Source: Cryobacterium sp. M96 (GTDB taxonomy: Bacteria; Actinomycetota; Actinomycetes; Actinomycetales; Microbacteriaceae). Taken from it: a stretch of DNA of 63,997 nt. Below the pieces are notes generated by a model. That model did not search any database. It saw nothing but the letters and a program-made list of their open reading frames with translations, and was not told where the DNA came from. The position numbers were made by a program, and so were the translations under genes. Positions 52,961 to 63,251 of this stretch are shown in pieces (position 1 is the first letter of the stretch; every line of letters starts with the position of its first letter). The stretch lies in the NCBI RefSeq assembly GCF_002929845.1, contig NZ_PJJS01000036.1:1-63997 (forward strand). Reading direction: 5' to 3'.

Positions 52961-55867
52961 TTAATCGCCTCTGGTTCGGGATGCCGGATCGTGCGGCTGT
53001 TCTTCGAGGAAGGTGGCGCCGAGGATTTCGCGCACCACCGACTCGCCGTAGCGCTGCTTCTCCGCAAAGGCGGGCCCACGACGGGCAACGGATGCTTCGC
53101 CGCCCGCCCGGTTCGGAGCCTGCACCTGGGTGCGCGCCGGGGTTCCGGGCTGGGCGCCGTTTGGGACGCCGTTCTGGGCGCCGTTCTGAGACTGGGACTG
53201 GGACTGGACTCCCGGCTGAGACTGGGACTGGGACTGGACTCCCGGCTGAGACTGAGACTGGGCCTGGGCTCCCGGCTGAGACTGGGCTCCCGATTGGTGC
53301 TGGGCTCCCGCTGCGGACAATCCCGCACGCGCGGCGGGCGCCTGGTAGCGGCCGGGCTGGCCGCCGTTCGGGTGCAGGTCCGGCGGGAATTCCTCGTCGT
53401 AGGGCGGGGGCTCGTCGTCGTAGGGCGGCTGCGGCTCAGGGTCTCGCCCGGACGCGGGAAGCGTCGTGGGCGCCGGCGCGCTCGGCGTGGAACGCGGGGC
53501 GGTCTGCGGGGCGGATGCGTGCGCGGGGGCATCGGGGGTCGCAGCGGAGGCCGCAGACGCAGGAGCAGCGGTTTCAGCAGCCGGGGCTGACCCCGGGATG
53601 GCCACCGTGGCCCAGCCGGTGCCGGCATCCGAGGGACTCGGAATGGCAGCGGTCGCCCAGCCGGTCGCGGTCGCGGCGACCGCCGGGCTGGCAGTTGCGC
53701 GGCTGGTCACCGGCGACTCGGGCACTGTCGGGCTGGCCACTGCCGGGCTGGCCGCCGCCGGGCTGGCCGCCGTGGGGCTTGTCACCGTGGGGCTGGTCAC
53801 CGTGGGGCCGGCAGCCGATGCCGCAGGCGCTTCTGGGGCGTCAACCTTGCCAACGCCGGCCGGGGCGGAACCGGCTGCAGCGTTCACGGCAGCAGCCGGA
53901 TCGGGGTCGGCGGCAGCAGCCGGATCGGGGTCGGCGTCGGCGGGCGACGCCTCGTCGGTTGTTGCAGCAGCGGATTTGGGTGTCGTCCTGGAGCCGGTGT
54001 CGCCGCTTCCAGACCCGGCTGCGGCCGAGCCGCTGACGGTTGTGGCCCGCGCGACAGGGCTCGGCGCGGTGGAGTCCTGCACGCCGAAACCTGACCCCGG
54101 GGAGACCGGGGCGACCGGTGCCGGAGCGGGGGCGGATGCGTTGGGGGTGGCTGGGACATCCGTTCTCGGGGAGTCGACCCGGGCGGTGAGCTGGGGCGTG
54201 AAGCCGAGCACCTCGTTGACGGCGCGCTTGAGATAGTCGCCGACGCCCTGCCCGGGGGCCGCCGACTGCTTGAGTCCGGCGACGTCGTTCTGGCTCGGGA
54301 AGGAGAGCACCAACAGGTCCCCGCCACGCAGTTCCATGGCGCGGGCCGTGTAGAGCACGAGCCAGGCGCTGATCTTGGCGGCCTTGACTGCCTCGAGGAT
54401 CTGCGGCCAAGAGTCCTTTACCTGCTGCAGGGTGACGGGTCCGACAGGGCGGGGCGGGGCCGCGACTTGGGTCGCGGGCGCAGCGGCAGCGGGCGCAGCG
54501 GCAGCAGGCGCGGCGGCATTAGGCGCGGCGGCAGAAGCAGCAGCAGCCGCACCGCCGGCGGCCGCGGGACCGCCGAAGGCATGCGTCGCCGAGACCGCAG
54601 CCCCGCGCGGGGGCGAGCCGACCGGGCTGGTGGCTGGGGCATCCGTCGCCGAGCTGTCGCCGGGATCAGAACCGGAACCAGACCCGGAACCAGAACCAGA
54701 ACCGACCCCGATGCGGCGCTCGAGGCGTTCGACGCGGGCGAGCGCGCCGCGGGTGGAATCGTCGCTCGCGGGGATGAGCACGCGGGCAATCATGAGTTCG
54801 AGGTGCAGGCGGGGGCTGGTCGCGCCGGTCATCTCGGTGAGGGCGGCGTTGATCACGTCGGCGGTGCGGGAGAGCTCGGCGGGGCCGAACTTCGCGGCTT
54901 GCACGGCCATGCGGTCGAGTTCCTCCTGCGGCACGCCGCGCAGCACGGCGGCAGCGGCGGCGGCACTCGTGGCGCCCACGATGATGAGGTCGCGCAGGCG
55001 TTCGAGCAGGTCTTCGACGAAGCGGCGCGGGTCCTGGCCGGTCTGCACGACCCGGTCGACGGCGTCGAACGCGGCGGACGGGTCGCGGTCGGCGATCGCG
55101 TCGATGGACTCGTCGAGCAGCGACGCGTTCGTGTAGCCGAGCAGCGCCACGGCGCGGTCGTATTCGACGGAGTGCCCGTCGGATCCGGCCATCAGCTGAT
55201 CGAGCAGCGACAGGGTGTCGCGCGGCGACCCGCCGCCGGCCCGCACCACGAGCGGCAGCACGCCCGGCGCGACGGTCATTTGCTCGGTGTCGCACATCTG
55301 CTGCACGTATTCGAGCATCGGCCCGGGCGGCACGAGCCGGAACGGGTAGTGATGCGTGCGCGAACGGATGGTGCCGATCACCTTTTCGGGCTCGGTTGTC
55401 GCAAAGATGAACTTGACGTGCTCGGGCGGCTCTTCGACGATCTTCAGCAGCGCGTTGAAGCCCTGCGGCGTGACCATGTGCGCCTCGTCCAGGATGAAGA
55501 TCTTGTATCGGTCGCGGGCGGGAGCGAAGATCGCGCGCTCACGGATGTCCCGGGCATCGTCGACCCCGTTGTGGCTGGCCGCGTCGATCTCGACCACGTC
55601 GAGGGATCCGCCGCCTTCGCGGGACAGCTCCACACAGCTCGGGCAGACCCCGCATGGCGTGTCGGTGGGACCCTCGGCGCAGTTCAAGCAGCGCGCGAGA
55701 ATACGGGCGGATGTCGTCTTGCCGCAACCTCGGGGCCCGCTGAACAGATAGGCATGATTCACCCGGTTCGTGCGCAGGGCCGTCATCAGCGGATCGGTCA
55801 CCTGAGACTGACCGATCATTTCGGCAAAAGTCTCGGGCCGGTAGCGGCGATACAGGGCGGTAACCAC
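52961..55867 (-). CDS. dnaX: DNA polymerase III subunit gamma/tau
   Basis: Clamp-loader ATPase. The AAA+ module at the N-terminus has ALYRRYRPETFAEMIGQ, Walker A GPRGCGKT (44-51), a zinc-binding Cys cluster (60-78) and FILDEAHMVTPQGFNALLK, and extends to about residue 380. The rest, up to residue 968, is unusually long: an Ala/Pro/Gly-rich linker, a structured patch around TLQQVKDSWPQILEAVKAAK (tau-type domain), and another low-complexity stretch with 30-bp tandem repeats (SQSQPGVQSQSQSQPGVQ, about 53190-53290). GTG 55867 gives the usual start VTALYRRYR; GTG 55891 is an alternative. No slippery A6G site for a gamma form was seen. Confidence 0.93.
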   Translation of the reverse strand: MVTALYRRYRPETFAEMIGQSQVTDPLMTALRTNRVNHAYLFSGPRGCGKTTSARILARCLNCAEGPTDTPCGVCPSCVELSREGGGSLDVVEIDAASHNGVDDARDIRERAIFAPARDRYKIFILDEAHMVTPQGFNALLKIVEEPPEHVKFIFATTEPEKVIGTIRSRTHHYPFRLVPPGPMLEYVQQMCDTEQMTVAPGVLPLVVRAGGGSPRDTLSLLDQLMAGSDGHSVEYDRAVALLGYTNASLLDESIDAIADRDPSAAFDAVDRVVQTGQDPRRFVEDLLERLRDLIIVGATSAAAAAAVLRGVPQEELDRMAVQAAKFGPAELSRTADVINAALTEMTGATSPRLHLELMIARVLIPASDDSTRGALARVERLERRIGVGSGSGSGSGSGSDPGDSSATDAPATSPVGSPPRGAAVSATHAFGGPAAAGGAAAAASAAAPNAAAPAAAAPAAAAPATQVAAPPRPVGPVTLQQVKDSWPQILEAVKAAKISAWLVLYTARAMELRGGDLLVLSFPSQNDVAGLKQSAAPGQGVGDYLKRAVNEVLGFTPQLTARVDSPRTDVPATPNASAPAPAPVAPVSPGSGFGVQDSTAPSPVARATTVSGSAAAGSGSGDTGSRTTPKSAAATTDEASPADADPDPAAAADPDPAAAVNAAAGSAPAGVGKVDAPEAPAASAAGPTVTSPTVTSPTAASPAAASPAVASPTVPESPVTSRATASPAVAATATGWATAAIPSPSDAGTGWATVAIPGSAPAAETAAPASAASAATPDAPAHASAPQTAPRSTPSAPAPTTLPASGRDPEPQPPYDDEPPPYDEEFPPDLHPNGGQPGRYQAPAARAGLSAAGAQHQSGAQSQPGAQAQSQSQPGVQSQSQSQPGVQSQSQSQNGAQNGVPNGAQPGTPARTQVQAPNRAGGEASVARRGPAFAEKQRYGESVVREILGATFLEEQPHDPASRTRGD

Positions 55868-55983
55868 GAGGTCAATCGTAGCCGGAGCCACTGACAGTGC
55901 GGTGTGGGGTGGGGCGTGTGTGGGTGGGTGCGGGGTGGGGTGTGTGGTGGGGCGGGTGGCGTCCGTTTGTCAGGCGCGGCGGC

Positions 55984-56394
55984 TCAGGCGCGGCGGGCGA
56001 CGGCCTGGTCGAACGCGCCGGGGCGATTGCTCACGATTTGCTTGCCGAGGGGCGCGAGCGAGACCGGCACCATCTTGAAGTCGGCGATGCCGAGGGGGAT
56101 TCCGATGATGGTGAGGCAGAGCGCGATTCCCGAGACGATGTGCGCCAGGGCCAGCCACCAGCCCGCGAGGATCACCCAGATCACGTTGCCGATGAACGAG
56201 AACGCTCCACTGGTGGGTTTGGCCACGACGGTGCGGCCGAACGGCCAGAGCGCGTAGGCGGCGATGCGGAACGACGCGATGCCCCACGGGATCGTAACGA
56301 TCAGCACGCAGAGCAGAATGCCTGCGGCGAGGTAGCCCAGGAACAGCCAGAACCCGCTCAGCACGAGCCAGATCAAGTTCAGGAGTGTGCTCAC
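55984..56394 (-). CDS. yccF: YccF domain-containing membrane protein
   Basis: A 136-residue protein with two repeated YccF halves, each a pair of helices: LLNLIWLVLSGFWLFLGYLA with TIPWGIASFRIAAYALWPFG, and IGNVIWVILAGWWLALAHIV with IIGIPLGIADFKMVPVSLAP. The two-fold sequence repeat defines the family. Function is unknown; an inner membrane location is certain from hydropathy. It is separate from dnaX by about 115 bases of GT-rich spacer. Confidence 0.88.
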   Translation of the reverse strand: MSTLLNLIWLVLSGFWLFLGYLAAGILLCVLIVTIPWGIASFRIAAYALWPFGRTVVAKPTSGAFSFIGNVIWVILAGWWLALAHIVSGIALCLTIIGIPLGIADFKMVPVSLAPLGKQIVSNRPGAFDQAVARRA

Positions 56395-56511
56395 GCGAAA
56401 ATACTACCCGCGCAGGAGGCGGAGGTCGCGGGATCGGAATCGGGCGCGGCGAGCGCGGACATCCGTCGCCGGCCGCGTGTTGCCCTCCCGGCACCCGGCT
56501 CCCGGCTCGAC

Positions 56512-56588
56512 TTTAAACTCGGAGAATTTCGCAACACGCCGCCCACGGCGCTGGGGTGACCCGTGTCGCCTAAAAACTTCGAAGTCAC
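56512..56588. repeat. Palindromic repeat, family 2, copy 4
   Basis: TAAACTCGGAGAATTTCGCA at 56514, then ACACGCCGCCCACGGCGCTG, GGGTGACCCG, and AAAAACTTCGAAGTCACG at the right. The central CTGGGGTGACCC is the same as the centre of the IS-split copy, so it shows the uninterrupted form. It lies 120 bases upstream of yccF, on the 3' side of ackA. Confidence 0.7.
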
Positions 56589-56649
56589 GTCCTACAGCAC
56601 CCCGCACCTCGCACCCCGCATCCCGAGCGCCCCGGACCCCCACACGCCA

Positions 56650-56682
56650 ATCGGCCGCCCCCGGAACCCGGGAACGGCCGAT
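56650..56682 (-). terminator. Probable ackA operon terminator hairpin
   Basis: ATCGGCCG and CGGCCGAT form a perfect 8-bp stem (56650-56657 and 56675-56682) with an inner CCC/GGG pairing, 65 bases after the ackA stop. No T-run, as is common in actinobacteria. Confidence 0.45.
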
Positions 56683-56746
56683 CAACGAAAGCATCAACAA
56701 AGGCATCAACGAGACACAGGAGCCGAAACCCCTACCAGCGAACCCC

Positions 56747-57961
56747 CTACACCGACGGATGCGTGCGCTTGATCGTCCCCAGCGTCTGCCGGGCGATCTC
56801 CAGCTCCTCGTTCGTCGGGATGACGAGCACGGTTACCCGGGAGTTGTCCGTGGAGATCACGCGCGGCGTGCGGGACTTGGCTTCGTTGCGCACGGGGTCG
56901 ATTTCGATCCCCATGCCCTCGAGTCCGGCCAGGGCGCCCGCGCGCACGATCGGCGAGTTCTCACCGACGCCCGCGGTGAAGACGATGACGTCCACGGTTC
57001 CGAGTTGCGCGTAGTAGTTGCCGACATAGCCTTTGACGCGGTGGAAGTACACGTCGAGGGCAGCCTGGGCGACCGGGTCGCCCGCGACCGCGGCATCCTC
57101 CACGTCGCGCATATCGCCGTTGCCGGCCAGGGCCAGCATGCCGCCGCGGCGGTTGAGCAGGTCGTCGAGCTCGGCGGTGGTCATCCCGGCCCGGCGGCGC
57201 AGGTGGAAGATCACGGCCGGGTCGATGTCGCCCGAGCGGGTGCCCATCGCGAGCCCCTGCAGCGGGGTCATGCCCATGGAGGTGTCGATCGATTCGCCGC
57301 CGTCGACGGCACACACGGATGCCCCGTTTCCCAGGTGCAGCACGATCGTCTTGAGCTCGGCCAGGGGCCGGTCGAGGTAGGCCGCCGCGGCCTCCGAGAC
57401 GAACTTGTGCGAGGTGCCGTGGAAGCCGTACTTGCGCACGCGGTACCGCGTCGCGATGTCCCTGTCGATCGCGTAGGTGTACGCGGCCGGCGGCAGCGTC
57501 TGGTGAAACGCGGTGTCGAACACGGCGACGTGAGGCACGTTCGGGAAGCTGGCGCGGGCGGCACGGATGCCCTGCACGTTGGCCGGGTTGTGCAGCGGAG
57601 CGATCTCGGAGAGGTCCTCGATGTTCAGCTCGACCAGGTGGGTGATCTCGGTCGGCTCGAAGAACCGGTTGCCGCCCTGCACCACGCGGTGGCCGACGGC
57701 GATCAGGTTCGTCTCGGACAGCTTCGGGCCGTGCTCGGCGAAAGCCTCGATCATCACGGCGAAGCCGGCGGTGTGGTCCATGATCGGCAGGTCGCGCTCG
57801 GTGCGGCCGCCCTTCGACGTTCCCGCGGTGTGCCGTGAGTGCCCGATCGGCTCGCCGATGCGCTCGACCAGGCCGCTGGCGAGCTCCGTTTCGGTGTCCA
57901 TGTCGATCAGCTGGTACTTGAACGACGACGATCCGGAGTTGACGACCAGGATGGCGGTCAT
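56747..57961 (-). CDS. ackA: Acetate kinase
   Basis: Makes ATP from acetyl phosphate and ADP. ILVVNSGSSSFKYQLIDM at the N-terminus and HLGNGASVCAVDGGESIDTS, TRSGDIDPAVIF, VFTAGVGENSPIVR are the ASKHA-fold signatures. Length 404 is normal. ATG 57961 overlaps the pta stop by 4 bases. Last gene of xfp-pta-ackA. Confidence 0.95.
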   Translation of the reverse strand: MTAILVVNSGSSSFKYQLIDMDTETELASGLVERIGEPIGHSRHTAGTSKGGRTERDLPIMDHTAGFAVMIEAFAEHGPKLSETNLIAVGHRVVQGGNRFFEPTEITHLVELNIEDLSEIAPLHNPANVQGIRAARASFPNVPHVAVFDTAFHQTLPPAAYTYAIDRDIATRYRVRKYGFHGTSHKFVSEAAAAYLDRPLAELKTIVLHLGNGASVCAVDGGESIDTSMGMTPLQGLAMGTRSGDIDPAVIFHLRRRAGMTTAELDDLLNRRGGMLALAGNGDMRDVEDAAVAGDPVAQAALDVYFHRVKGYVGNYYAQLGTVDVIVFTAGVGENSPIVRAGALAGLEGMGIEIDPVRNEAKSRTPRVISTDNSRVTVLVIPTNEELEIARQTLGTIKRTHPSV

Positions 57962-60219
57962 GCGGACACCGCCGCTGCGGCCGATGCGGAAGATGCCGCA
58001 CCGGAAGCCGAAGCTGCCGGGGTGCCGGACTCGGACGCTGCGAGCGTCGCGGCCTGGATCGCGGTGATGGCTACGGTGTTGACGATGTCCTGCACTAGTG
58101 CTCCTCGAGAAAGGTCATTGATGGGTTTGCGCAGGCCCTGGAGGACGGGGCCGATGGCCACTGCTCCGGCGCTCCGCTGCACGGCCTTGTACGTGTTGTT
58201 GCCCGTATTCAGGTCGGGGAAGATGAAGACGGTGGCGCGGCCGGCGACAGCCGAACCGGGCATCTTCGTGGCGGCGACGGCGGCATCCGCCGCCGCATCG
58301 TACTGGATGGGACCCTCGATCAGAAGGTCGGGGCGACGCTCCCGCACGAGGGCGGTGGCGGCCCGCACCTTGTCCACGTCGGCACCCTGCCCGGACTCGC
58401 CGGTCGAGTAGCTCAGCATGGCGATGCGCGGCTCGATACCGAATTCGACGGCCGTCTCCGACGCCGAGATGGCGATGTCGGCGAGCTGCTCCGCGGTGGG
58501 GTCAGGGTTCACCGCGCAGTCGCCGTAGACGAGCACCTTGTCGGCCAGCGCCATCAGGAACACGCTGGACACGACCGAGACTCCCGGACGCGTCTTGATG
58601 ATCTGCAGGCTCGGCCGGATGGTGTGCGCCGTGGTGTGCGTCGCCCCGGAGACCATGCCGTCCGCCAGCCCGAGCTGCACCATCATGGTGCCGAAGTAGG
58701 ACACGTCGGTGACGAGTTCCATGGCCTGCTCGACCGTGACGCCCTTGTGGGCGCGCAGCTTCGCGTACGCCTCCGCGAACTTGCGCCGCAGCACGTCGTC
58801 GAAGGGGCTCAGAACCTGCGCCTTGGCGATGTCCAGGCCGAGGCCGATGGCACGCGAGCGCACCTCGAACTCCTCACCGAGAATCGTGATGTCGGCCACA
58901 TCGCGGGCCAGCAGGGTCGCGGCGGCACGCAGCACGCGGTCGTCGTCCCCTTCGGGCAGCACGATGCGCTTTTGGTTGGTGCGTGCGCGCTCGAGCAGCA
59001 TGTACTCGAACATCAGCGGCGTCACCACGTCGGCGCGGCTCACCTTGAGCCGGTCGAGCAGCACGGATGCCTCCACGTGGCCTTCGAAGAGCGCCAGCGC
59101 CGTGTCGCGCTTGCGTTGCGAGTCGGCTGCCATCCGTCCGGGCGTGTGTGTGATGCGCAGCGCGGCGTCATAAGAGTTCAGCTCGGTGCTGATGATCGGC
59201 ACCGAGGCGTCGAGCCCCTCGACGAGCCGCCCGATCTCCTCGGGCAGGGCGAAGCCGCCGACCAGCACGATGCCGGCGATCGACGGGAACGTAGCGGACG
59301 AGTTCGCCATCAGAACGGCCAGCAGCACCTGCGGGCGGTCGCTGGGAACCACAACCACGGCGCCCTCGAACAGGCGCGGCAGCACGTTGACCATCGACAT
59401 GGCCGCCACGACCACGCCGAGCGCCTCCCGGGACAGCAGCGCGGGGTCACCCTTGACGAGCGTGCCGTCGGTGGCCTTGAGGATGCTCTTCATGCTCGGG
59501 GCCACGAGGAACGGGTCTTCGGGCAGCGCCCAGACCGGCACCGCGTTGCGCCCGCTGCCGGGCTTCGTGTCGGCGTCGACGACGCTCCGCACGGCGTCGA
59601 TGAGCTCATCGAGCCGAGTCGGATCGGCGCGGTTGACGATCACGCCAAGCAGTGAAACGTGCTCGTCGCGCAGTTCCGCCAGGGTCACGTCGGTCAACTG
59701 GCGGATGTCCTCGGCCGTGCGCGGGTCGCTCTGGCCGAGCTGCCGGTCACCCTGGCTGAGCGTGTCGCGCTGGCCGGGACCGACCCGCCCGCCGAGCACC
59801 AGCAGCACCGGCACCCCCAGGTTGGCGGCGATGCGCAGGTTGAAGGCGAGCTCGGTGGGACTGCCGACATCCGTGTAATCGGAGCCGATCACGACCACCG
59901 CGTCACACTGGGCCTCGACGGCCTTGAAGCGCTGCACGATGCGGCCGAGGGCCGCGTCGGGGTCGAGGTGCACCTCGTCGTAGGTGACGCCGACGCAGTC
60001 GTCGTAGGTCAGCGGGGGCTGCACGGTGAGCGCAGACGCACTCGACAGGTGCGAGAGCAGCAGCTTGAGCACGTAGTCGGGGTGGTGCGCCGAGCGAGCC
60101 ACGGGCCGGAACACGCCGACGCGCTCCACCGAACGGAGCAGGGTGTCGAGCACGCCCAGGGCGATGGTGGATTTGCCGGTATTTCCCTCGGCAGAGGTGA
60201 TGTAGATACTGTCAGCCAC
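57958..60219 (-). CDS. pta: Phosphate acetyltransferase (long form)
   Basis: Interconverts acetyl-CoA and acetyl phosphate. The 753-residue long form: an N-terminal P-loop/DRTGG part (IYITSAEGNTGKSTIALGVL, ALPEDPFLVAPSMKSI) and the C-terminal catalytic PTA domain (about 425-735) with RIVLPEGDDDRVLRAA, GLADGMVSGATHTTAHTI, PDLNTGNNTYKAVQRSAGA and AIGPVLQGLRKPINDLSRG. A 25-residue Ala/Ser-rich tail is extra. It begins 3 bases after the phosphoketolase stop, so the three genes form one operon. Confidence 0.95.
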   Translation of the reverse strand: MADSIYITSAEGNTGKSTIALGVLDTLLRSVERVGVFRPVARSAHHPDYVLKLLLSHLSSASALTVQPPLTYDDCVGVTYDEVHLDPDAALGRIVQRFKAVEAQCDAVVVIGSDYTDVGSPTELAFNLRIAANLGVPVLLVLGGRVGPGQRDTLSQGDRQLGQSDPRTAEDIRQLTDVTLAELRDEHVSLLGVIVNRADPTRLDELIDAVRSVVDADTKPGSGRNAVPVWALPEDPFLVAPSMKSILKATDGTLVKGDPALLSREALGVVVAAMSMVNVLPRLFEGAVVVVPSDRPQVLLAVLMANSSATFPSIAGIVLVGGFALPEEIGRLVEGLDASVPIISTELNSYDAALRITHTPGRMAADSQRKRDTALALFEGHVEASVLLDRLKVSRADVVTPLMFEYMLLERARTNQKRIVLPEGDDDRVLRAAATLLARDVADITILGEEFEVRSRAIGLGLDIAKAQVLSPFDDVLRRKFAEAYAKLRAHKGVTVEQAMELVTDVSYFGTMMVQLGLADGMVSGATHTTAHTIRPSLQIIKTRPGVSVVSSVFLMALADKVLVYGDCAVNPDPTAEQLADIAISASETAVEFGIEPRIAMLSYSTGESGQGADVDKVRAATALVRERRPDLLIEGPIQYDAAADAAVAATKMPGSAVAGRATVFIFPDLNTGNNTYKAVQRSAGAVAIGPVLQGLRKPINDLSRGALVQDIVNTVAITAIQAATLAASESGTPAASASGAASSASAAAAVSA

Positions 60220-60222
60220 GGT

Positions 60223-62691
60223 TTATACGTTATCTCCGCCGGTGGAGACACCGGCATTGTCGGGGGTCACGCCGACGCCCTCGGCGTCCCAGACCCATTC
60301 GGTGACGGCGGGGATGTCTTCCCCGTGGTCGCGGGTGTAATTGCGGGCCCGAAGGCGGGCATCCTGCATCTCCTGGCGAAGCAGGGCGGCGCGGGCGCCG
60401 AGTCCGGGAACCCGGTCGATGACGTCCATCACCAGGTGGTACCGGTCGAGGTCGTTGAGCATGACCATGTCGAACGGCGTGGTGGTGGTGCCGTTCTCCT
60501 TGTAGCCGCGGGCGTGCAGGTTACCGTGCCCGGTGCGCTTGTAGGTCAGGCGATGGATCAGCCACGGATACCCGTGGTAGGCGAACACGATCGGCTTGTC
60601 TGCCGTGAAGATGGCGTCGAACTCGTTGTCGCTGAGGCCGTGCGGGTGGTCCGCCTCGGACTGCAGGCGCATCAGGTCAACGACGTTCACGACGCGCACC
60701 GATAGGTCGGGCAACCATTCCCGCAGGATGGCGGCCGCGGCCAGCACCTCGAGGGTGGGCACCTCGCCGGCGGCGGCCAGCACGACGTCGGGTGAGGTGC
60801 CGAACGTCTCGGTTCCGGCCCAGTCGAAGATGCCCAGACCCCGCTTGCAGTGCGCGACGGCCTGGTCCATGGTGAGCCAGTTCGGCGCGGGCTGCTTGCC
60901 GGCGACGACCACGTTGACGTAGTCCACACTGCGCAGGCAGTGGCTGTAGGTGGCGAGCAGCGTGTTGGCGTCGAACGGCAGGTAGACGCGTACGACATCC
61001 GCACTCTTGTTGACGACGTGGTCGATGAACCCGGGGTCCTGATGCGAGAACCCGTTGTGATCCTGGCGCCAGACGTGCGAGCTGAGCAGGTAGTTCAGGC
61101 TCGAGATTGAGCGGCGCCACGGGATCTCGCGGGTGACCTTGAGCCACTTCGCGTGCTGGTTGAACATCGAGTCGACGATGTGAATGAAGGCCTCGTAGCA
61201 GTTGAACAGGCCGTGACGGCCGGTGAGCAGGTAGCCCTCCAGCCAGCCCTGGCACTGGTGTTCGCTGAGCATCTCCATCACACGGCCGGCGCGGGCGAGG
61301 TTCGTGTCACCCTCGTGGAATTCCGCGTTCCACTGCTTGTCCGTGGCCGCGTAGACGGCCGGGGCGAGGCGGTTGGAGGCCGTCTCGTCGGGCCCGAAGA
61401 TGCGGAAATTGTCGGGGTTGTCACGGATGACGTCGGCCAGCCAGGTGCCGAGAACCTTGGTCGCCTCATCGGTGGTGGCGCCCGGGGAAGGGACATCCAC
61501 CGCGTACTCCCGGAAGTCGGGCAGCTTCAGCGCCCGGCGCAGCAGCCCACCGTTGGAGACCGGGTTCGCGCTCATCCGCAGGTCGCCCGCGGGGGCCAGC
61601 GCCGAGATCTCTGCGGCGGGGGCGCCGTTCGCGTCGAAGAGTTCGCCCGGCCGGTAAGAGGCCAGCCACTCTTCGAGCAGCCGGGTGTGAGCCTCGGTGT
61701 CGCGGGCGTTGCTCAGGGGCACCTGGTGCGAACGCCAGGAGTCGACGACCTGCACCCCGTCGATGACGGGCGGGCAGGTCCAGCCCTTGGGCGTGCGCAG
61801 GATGATCATCGGCCAGCGCGGACGCTCGGTGTCGCCGGCGAGGGCGCGCGCCTTGATCGCGGCGATCTCGTTGAGCACCTCGTCGAGGGTGAGCGCCATG
61901 CGCTGGTGAACGAGAAGGGGATCCTCGCCGTCGAAGCCGCCATCCACGATGTAGGGCTTGTGGCCGTAGCCGCGCATCAGGTCGAGGAGTTCCTCTTCCG
62001 GGATGCGGGCGAGCACGGTGGGGTTGGCGATCTTGTACCCGTTGAGGTGCAGGATCGGCAGCACGACGCCATCCTGAAGCGGATCGATGAACTTGTTCGA
62101 GTGCCAGCTGGTGGCCAGCGGGCCGGTCTCGGCCTCGCCGTCGCCGACGACCGCGGCGACCAGCAGGTCGGGGTTGTCGAACGCGGCGCCGTAGGCGTGG
62201 CTGAGCGCGTAACCGAGCTCGCCGCCCTCGTGGATCGAGCCGGGCGTCTCGGGCGAGGCGTGGCTGGGGATGCCGCCGGGGAACGAGAACTGGCGGAACA
62301 GGGCCTTGACGCCCTGCTCGCTCTGGTCGACGCCGGAGTAGATCTCGGAGTACGTGCCGTCGAGGTAGGCGTTGGCCACCATCCCGGGGCCGCCGTGGCC
62401 GGGGCCGGTGACGTAGAGGGTGCTGATCGACCGTTCCTGGATGGCGCGGTTCAGGTGGGCATAAAGAAAATTGAGCCCCGGAGTGGTTCCCCAATGGCCG
62501 AGCAGACGCGGCTTGATGTGGTCCCGCGTGAGCGGCTCACGCAAAAACGGGTTGTCGAGCAGGTAGATCTGCCCTACCGACAGATAGTTGGCGGCCCGCC
62601 ACCAGGCATCGACGCTGGCGAGCGCTTCAGCGCTGAGCGGATGCGGTGACCGGTCTGGCCAGAGAAAGGGTTTACCGAATATTTCAGCCAT
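60223..62691 (-). CDS. xfp: Phosphoketolase (xylulose-5-phosphate/fructose-6-phosphate)
   Basis: Thiamine-diphosphate enzyme that splits xylulose 5-phosphate (and often fructose 6-phosphate) into acetyl phosphate plus glyceraldehyde or erythrose 4-phosphate. [37 protein letters not shown] and [19 protein letters not shown] are N-terminal signatures; [19 protein letters not shown] is the diphosphate-binding region; [19 protein letters not shown] is typical. ATG 62691 has GGAGG 5 bases upstream and gives 822 residues; an earlier start at 62706 would overlap that site. With pta and ackA this gives ATP and acetate or acetyl-CoA from pentose phosphates. Confidence 0.95.
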   Translation of the reverse strand: MAEIFGKPFLWPDRSPHPLSAEALASVDAWWRAANYLSVGQIYLLDNPFLREPLTRDHIKPRLLGHWGTTPGLNFLYAHLNRAIQERSISTLYVTGPGHGGPGMVANAYLDGTYSEIYSGVDQSEQGVKALFRQFSFPGGIPSHASPETPGSIHEGGELGYALSHAYGAAFDNPDLLVAAVVGDGEAETGPLATSWHSNKFIDPLQDGVVLPILHLNGYKIANPTVLARIPEEELLDLMRGYGHKPYIVDGGFDGEDPLLVHQRMALTLDEVLNEIAAIKARALAGDTERPRWPMIILRTPKGWTCPPVIDGVQVVDSWRSHQVPLSNARDTEAHTRLLEEWLASYRPGELFDANGAPAAEISALAPAGDLRMSANPVSNGGLLRRALKLPDFREYAVDVPSPGATTDEATKVLGTWLADVIRDNPDNFRIFGPDETASNRLAPAVYAATDKQWNAEFHEGDTNLARAGRVMEMLSEHQCQGWLEGYLLTGRHGLFNCYEAFIHIVDSMFNQHAKWLKVTREIPWRRSISSLNYLLSSHVWRQDHNGFSHQDPGFIDHVVNKSADVVRVYLPFDANTLLATYSHCLRSVDYVNVVVAGKQPAPNWLTMDQAVAHCKRGLGIFDWAGTETFGTSPDVVLAAAGEVPTLEVLAAAAILREWLPDLSVRVVNVVDLMRLQSEADHPHGLSDNEFDAIFTADKPIVFAYHGYPWLIHRLTYKRTGHGNLHARGYKENGTTTTPFDMVMLNDLDRYHLVMDVIDRVPGLGARAALLRQEMQDARLRARNYTRDHGEDIPAVTEWVWDAEGVGVTPDNAGVSTGGDNV

Positions 62692-62844
62692 GGTGCCTCC
62701 AGGCACTATCGGGGCGGGGGCGTTATCTGCGCCGTTTCATCTTACGAGATGAGGCGAAATCGTTATCATTGCTAACGGCCTGCGGCTGTGGCGGGGCTGT
62801 GGCTGGGCTGTGGCTGTTTTTCCGGCGCGTGCGGGCATGAAAAA

Positions 62845-62932
62845 GACTCCTCGCGCACCCACCAGAGCCCGGTTACCCTTGCTACGTTTCCGTCCTGGGG
62901 GAGTTGGCCGAGATGGCGCCACGCGAGGAGCC
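62845..62932 (-). ncRNA. ffs: Signal recognition particle RNA (small, 4.5S type)
   Basis: On the minus strand the ends GGCTCCTCGCG and CGCGAGGAG pair, and the apex contains the conserved GGAA tetraloop context CAGGACGGAAACGTAGCAAG followed by GGTAACCGGGCTCTGGTGGG, as in actinobacterial SRP RNAs. A run of T (AAAAA on the plus strand at about 62839-62844) follows as terminator. Near tRNA-Ser and dnaX, the usual actinobacterial neighbourhood. Confidence 0.85.
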
Positions 62933-63108
62933 GACCCTTAGCTTAGACGCAAAGCCGGCGAGGCCGAAAACGGGGCGATTCCGAGTCGATTCCGAGTCTG
63001 CACCGGGTCTGCACCGGGTCTGCACCGGGCGGGCGGGGCGAGTGTGCACGGAGGCCACCGGAAACAGGTAAGATTCTCTAGGTCGTTCCTTGAGGGAACG
63101 TTCGGCCA

Positions 63109-63196
63109 GGAGAATTCGCCTAGTGGCCTATGGCGCACGCTTGGAAAGCGTGTTGGGTGAGAGCCCTCGGGGGTTCGAATCCCCCATTCTCCGCCA
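63109..63196 (+). tRNA. tRNA-Ser (anticodon GGA)
   Basis: Eighty-eight bases with a 7-bp acceptor stem GGAGAAT/ATTCTCC, D-arm around GCCTAGTGGCCTATGGC, anticodon loop CTTGGAAAG (anticodon GGA), a long variable arm typical of serine, T-arm GGGGGTTCGAATCCCCC and encoded GCCA end. Reads UCC/UCU codons. Confidence 0.95.
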
Positions 63197-63251
63197 GATC
63201 GCGCTGCAGCACGCGGGCGGGCATTAGTCTCGACGAACTCGACAATCAACT

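Noticed and set aside
53190..53290. Regular repeats that could suggest a CRISPR array
   Set aside because: Units are contiguous without unique spacers and are in frame within dnaX; no cas genes in the window.
54467..55894. 475-residue plus-strand reading frame
   Set aside because: Antisense of dnaX with no family features; the minus strand has clear AAA+ motifs.
61153..62649. 498-residue plus-strand reading frame
   Set aside because: Antisense of the phosphoketolase gene, whose motifs are unambiguous.
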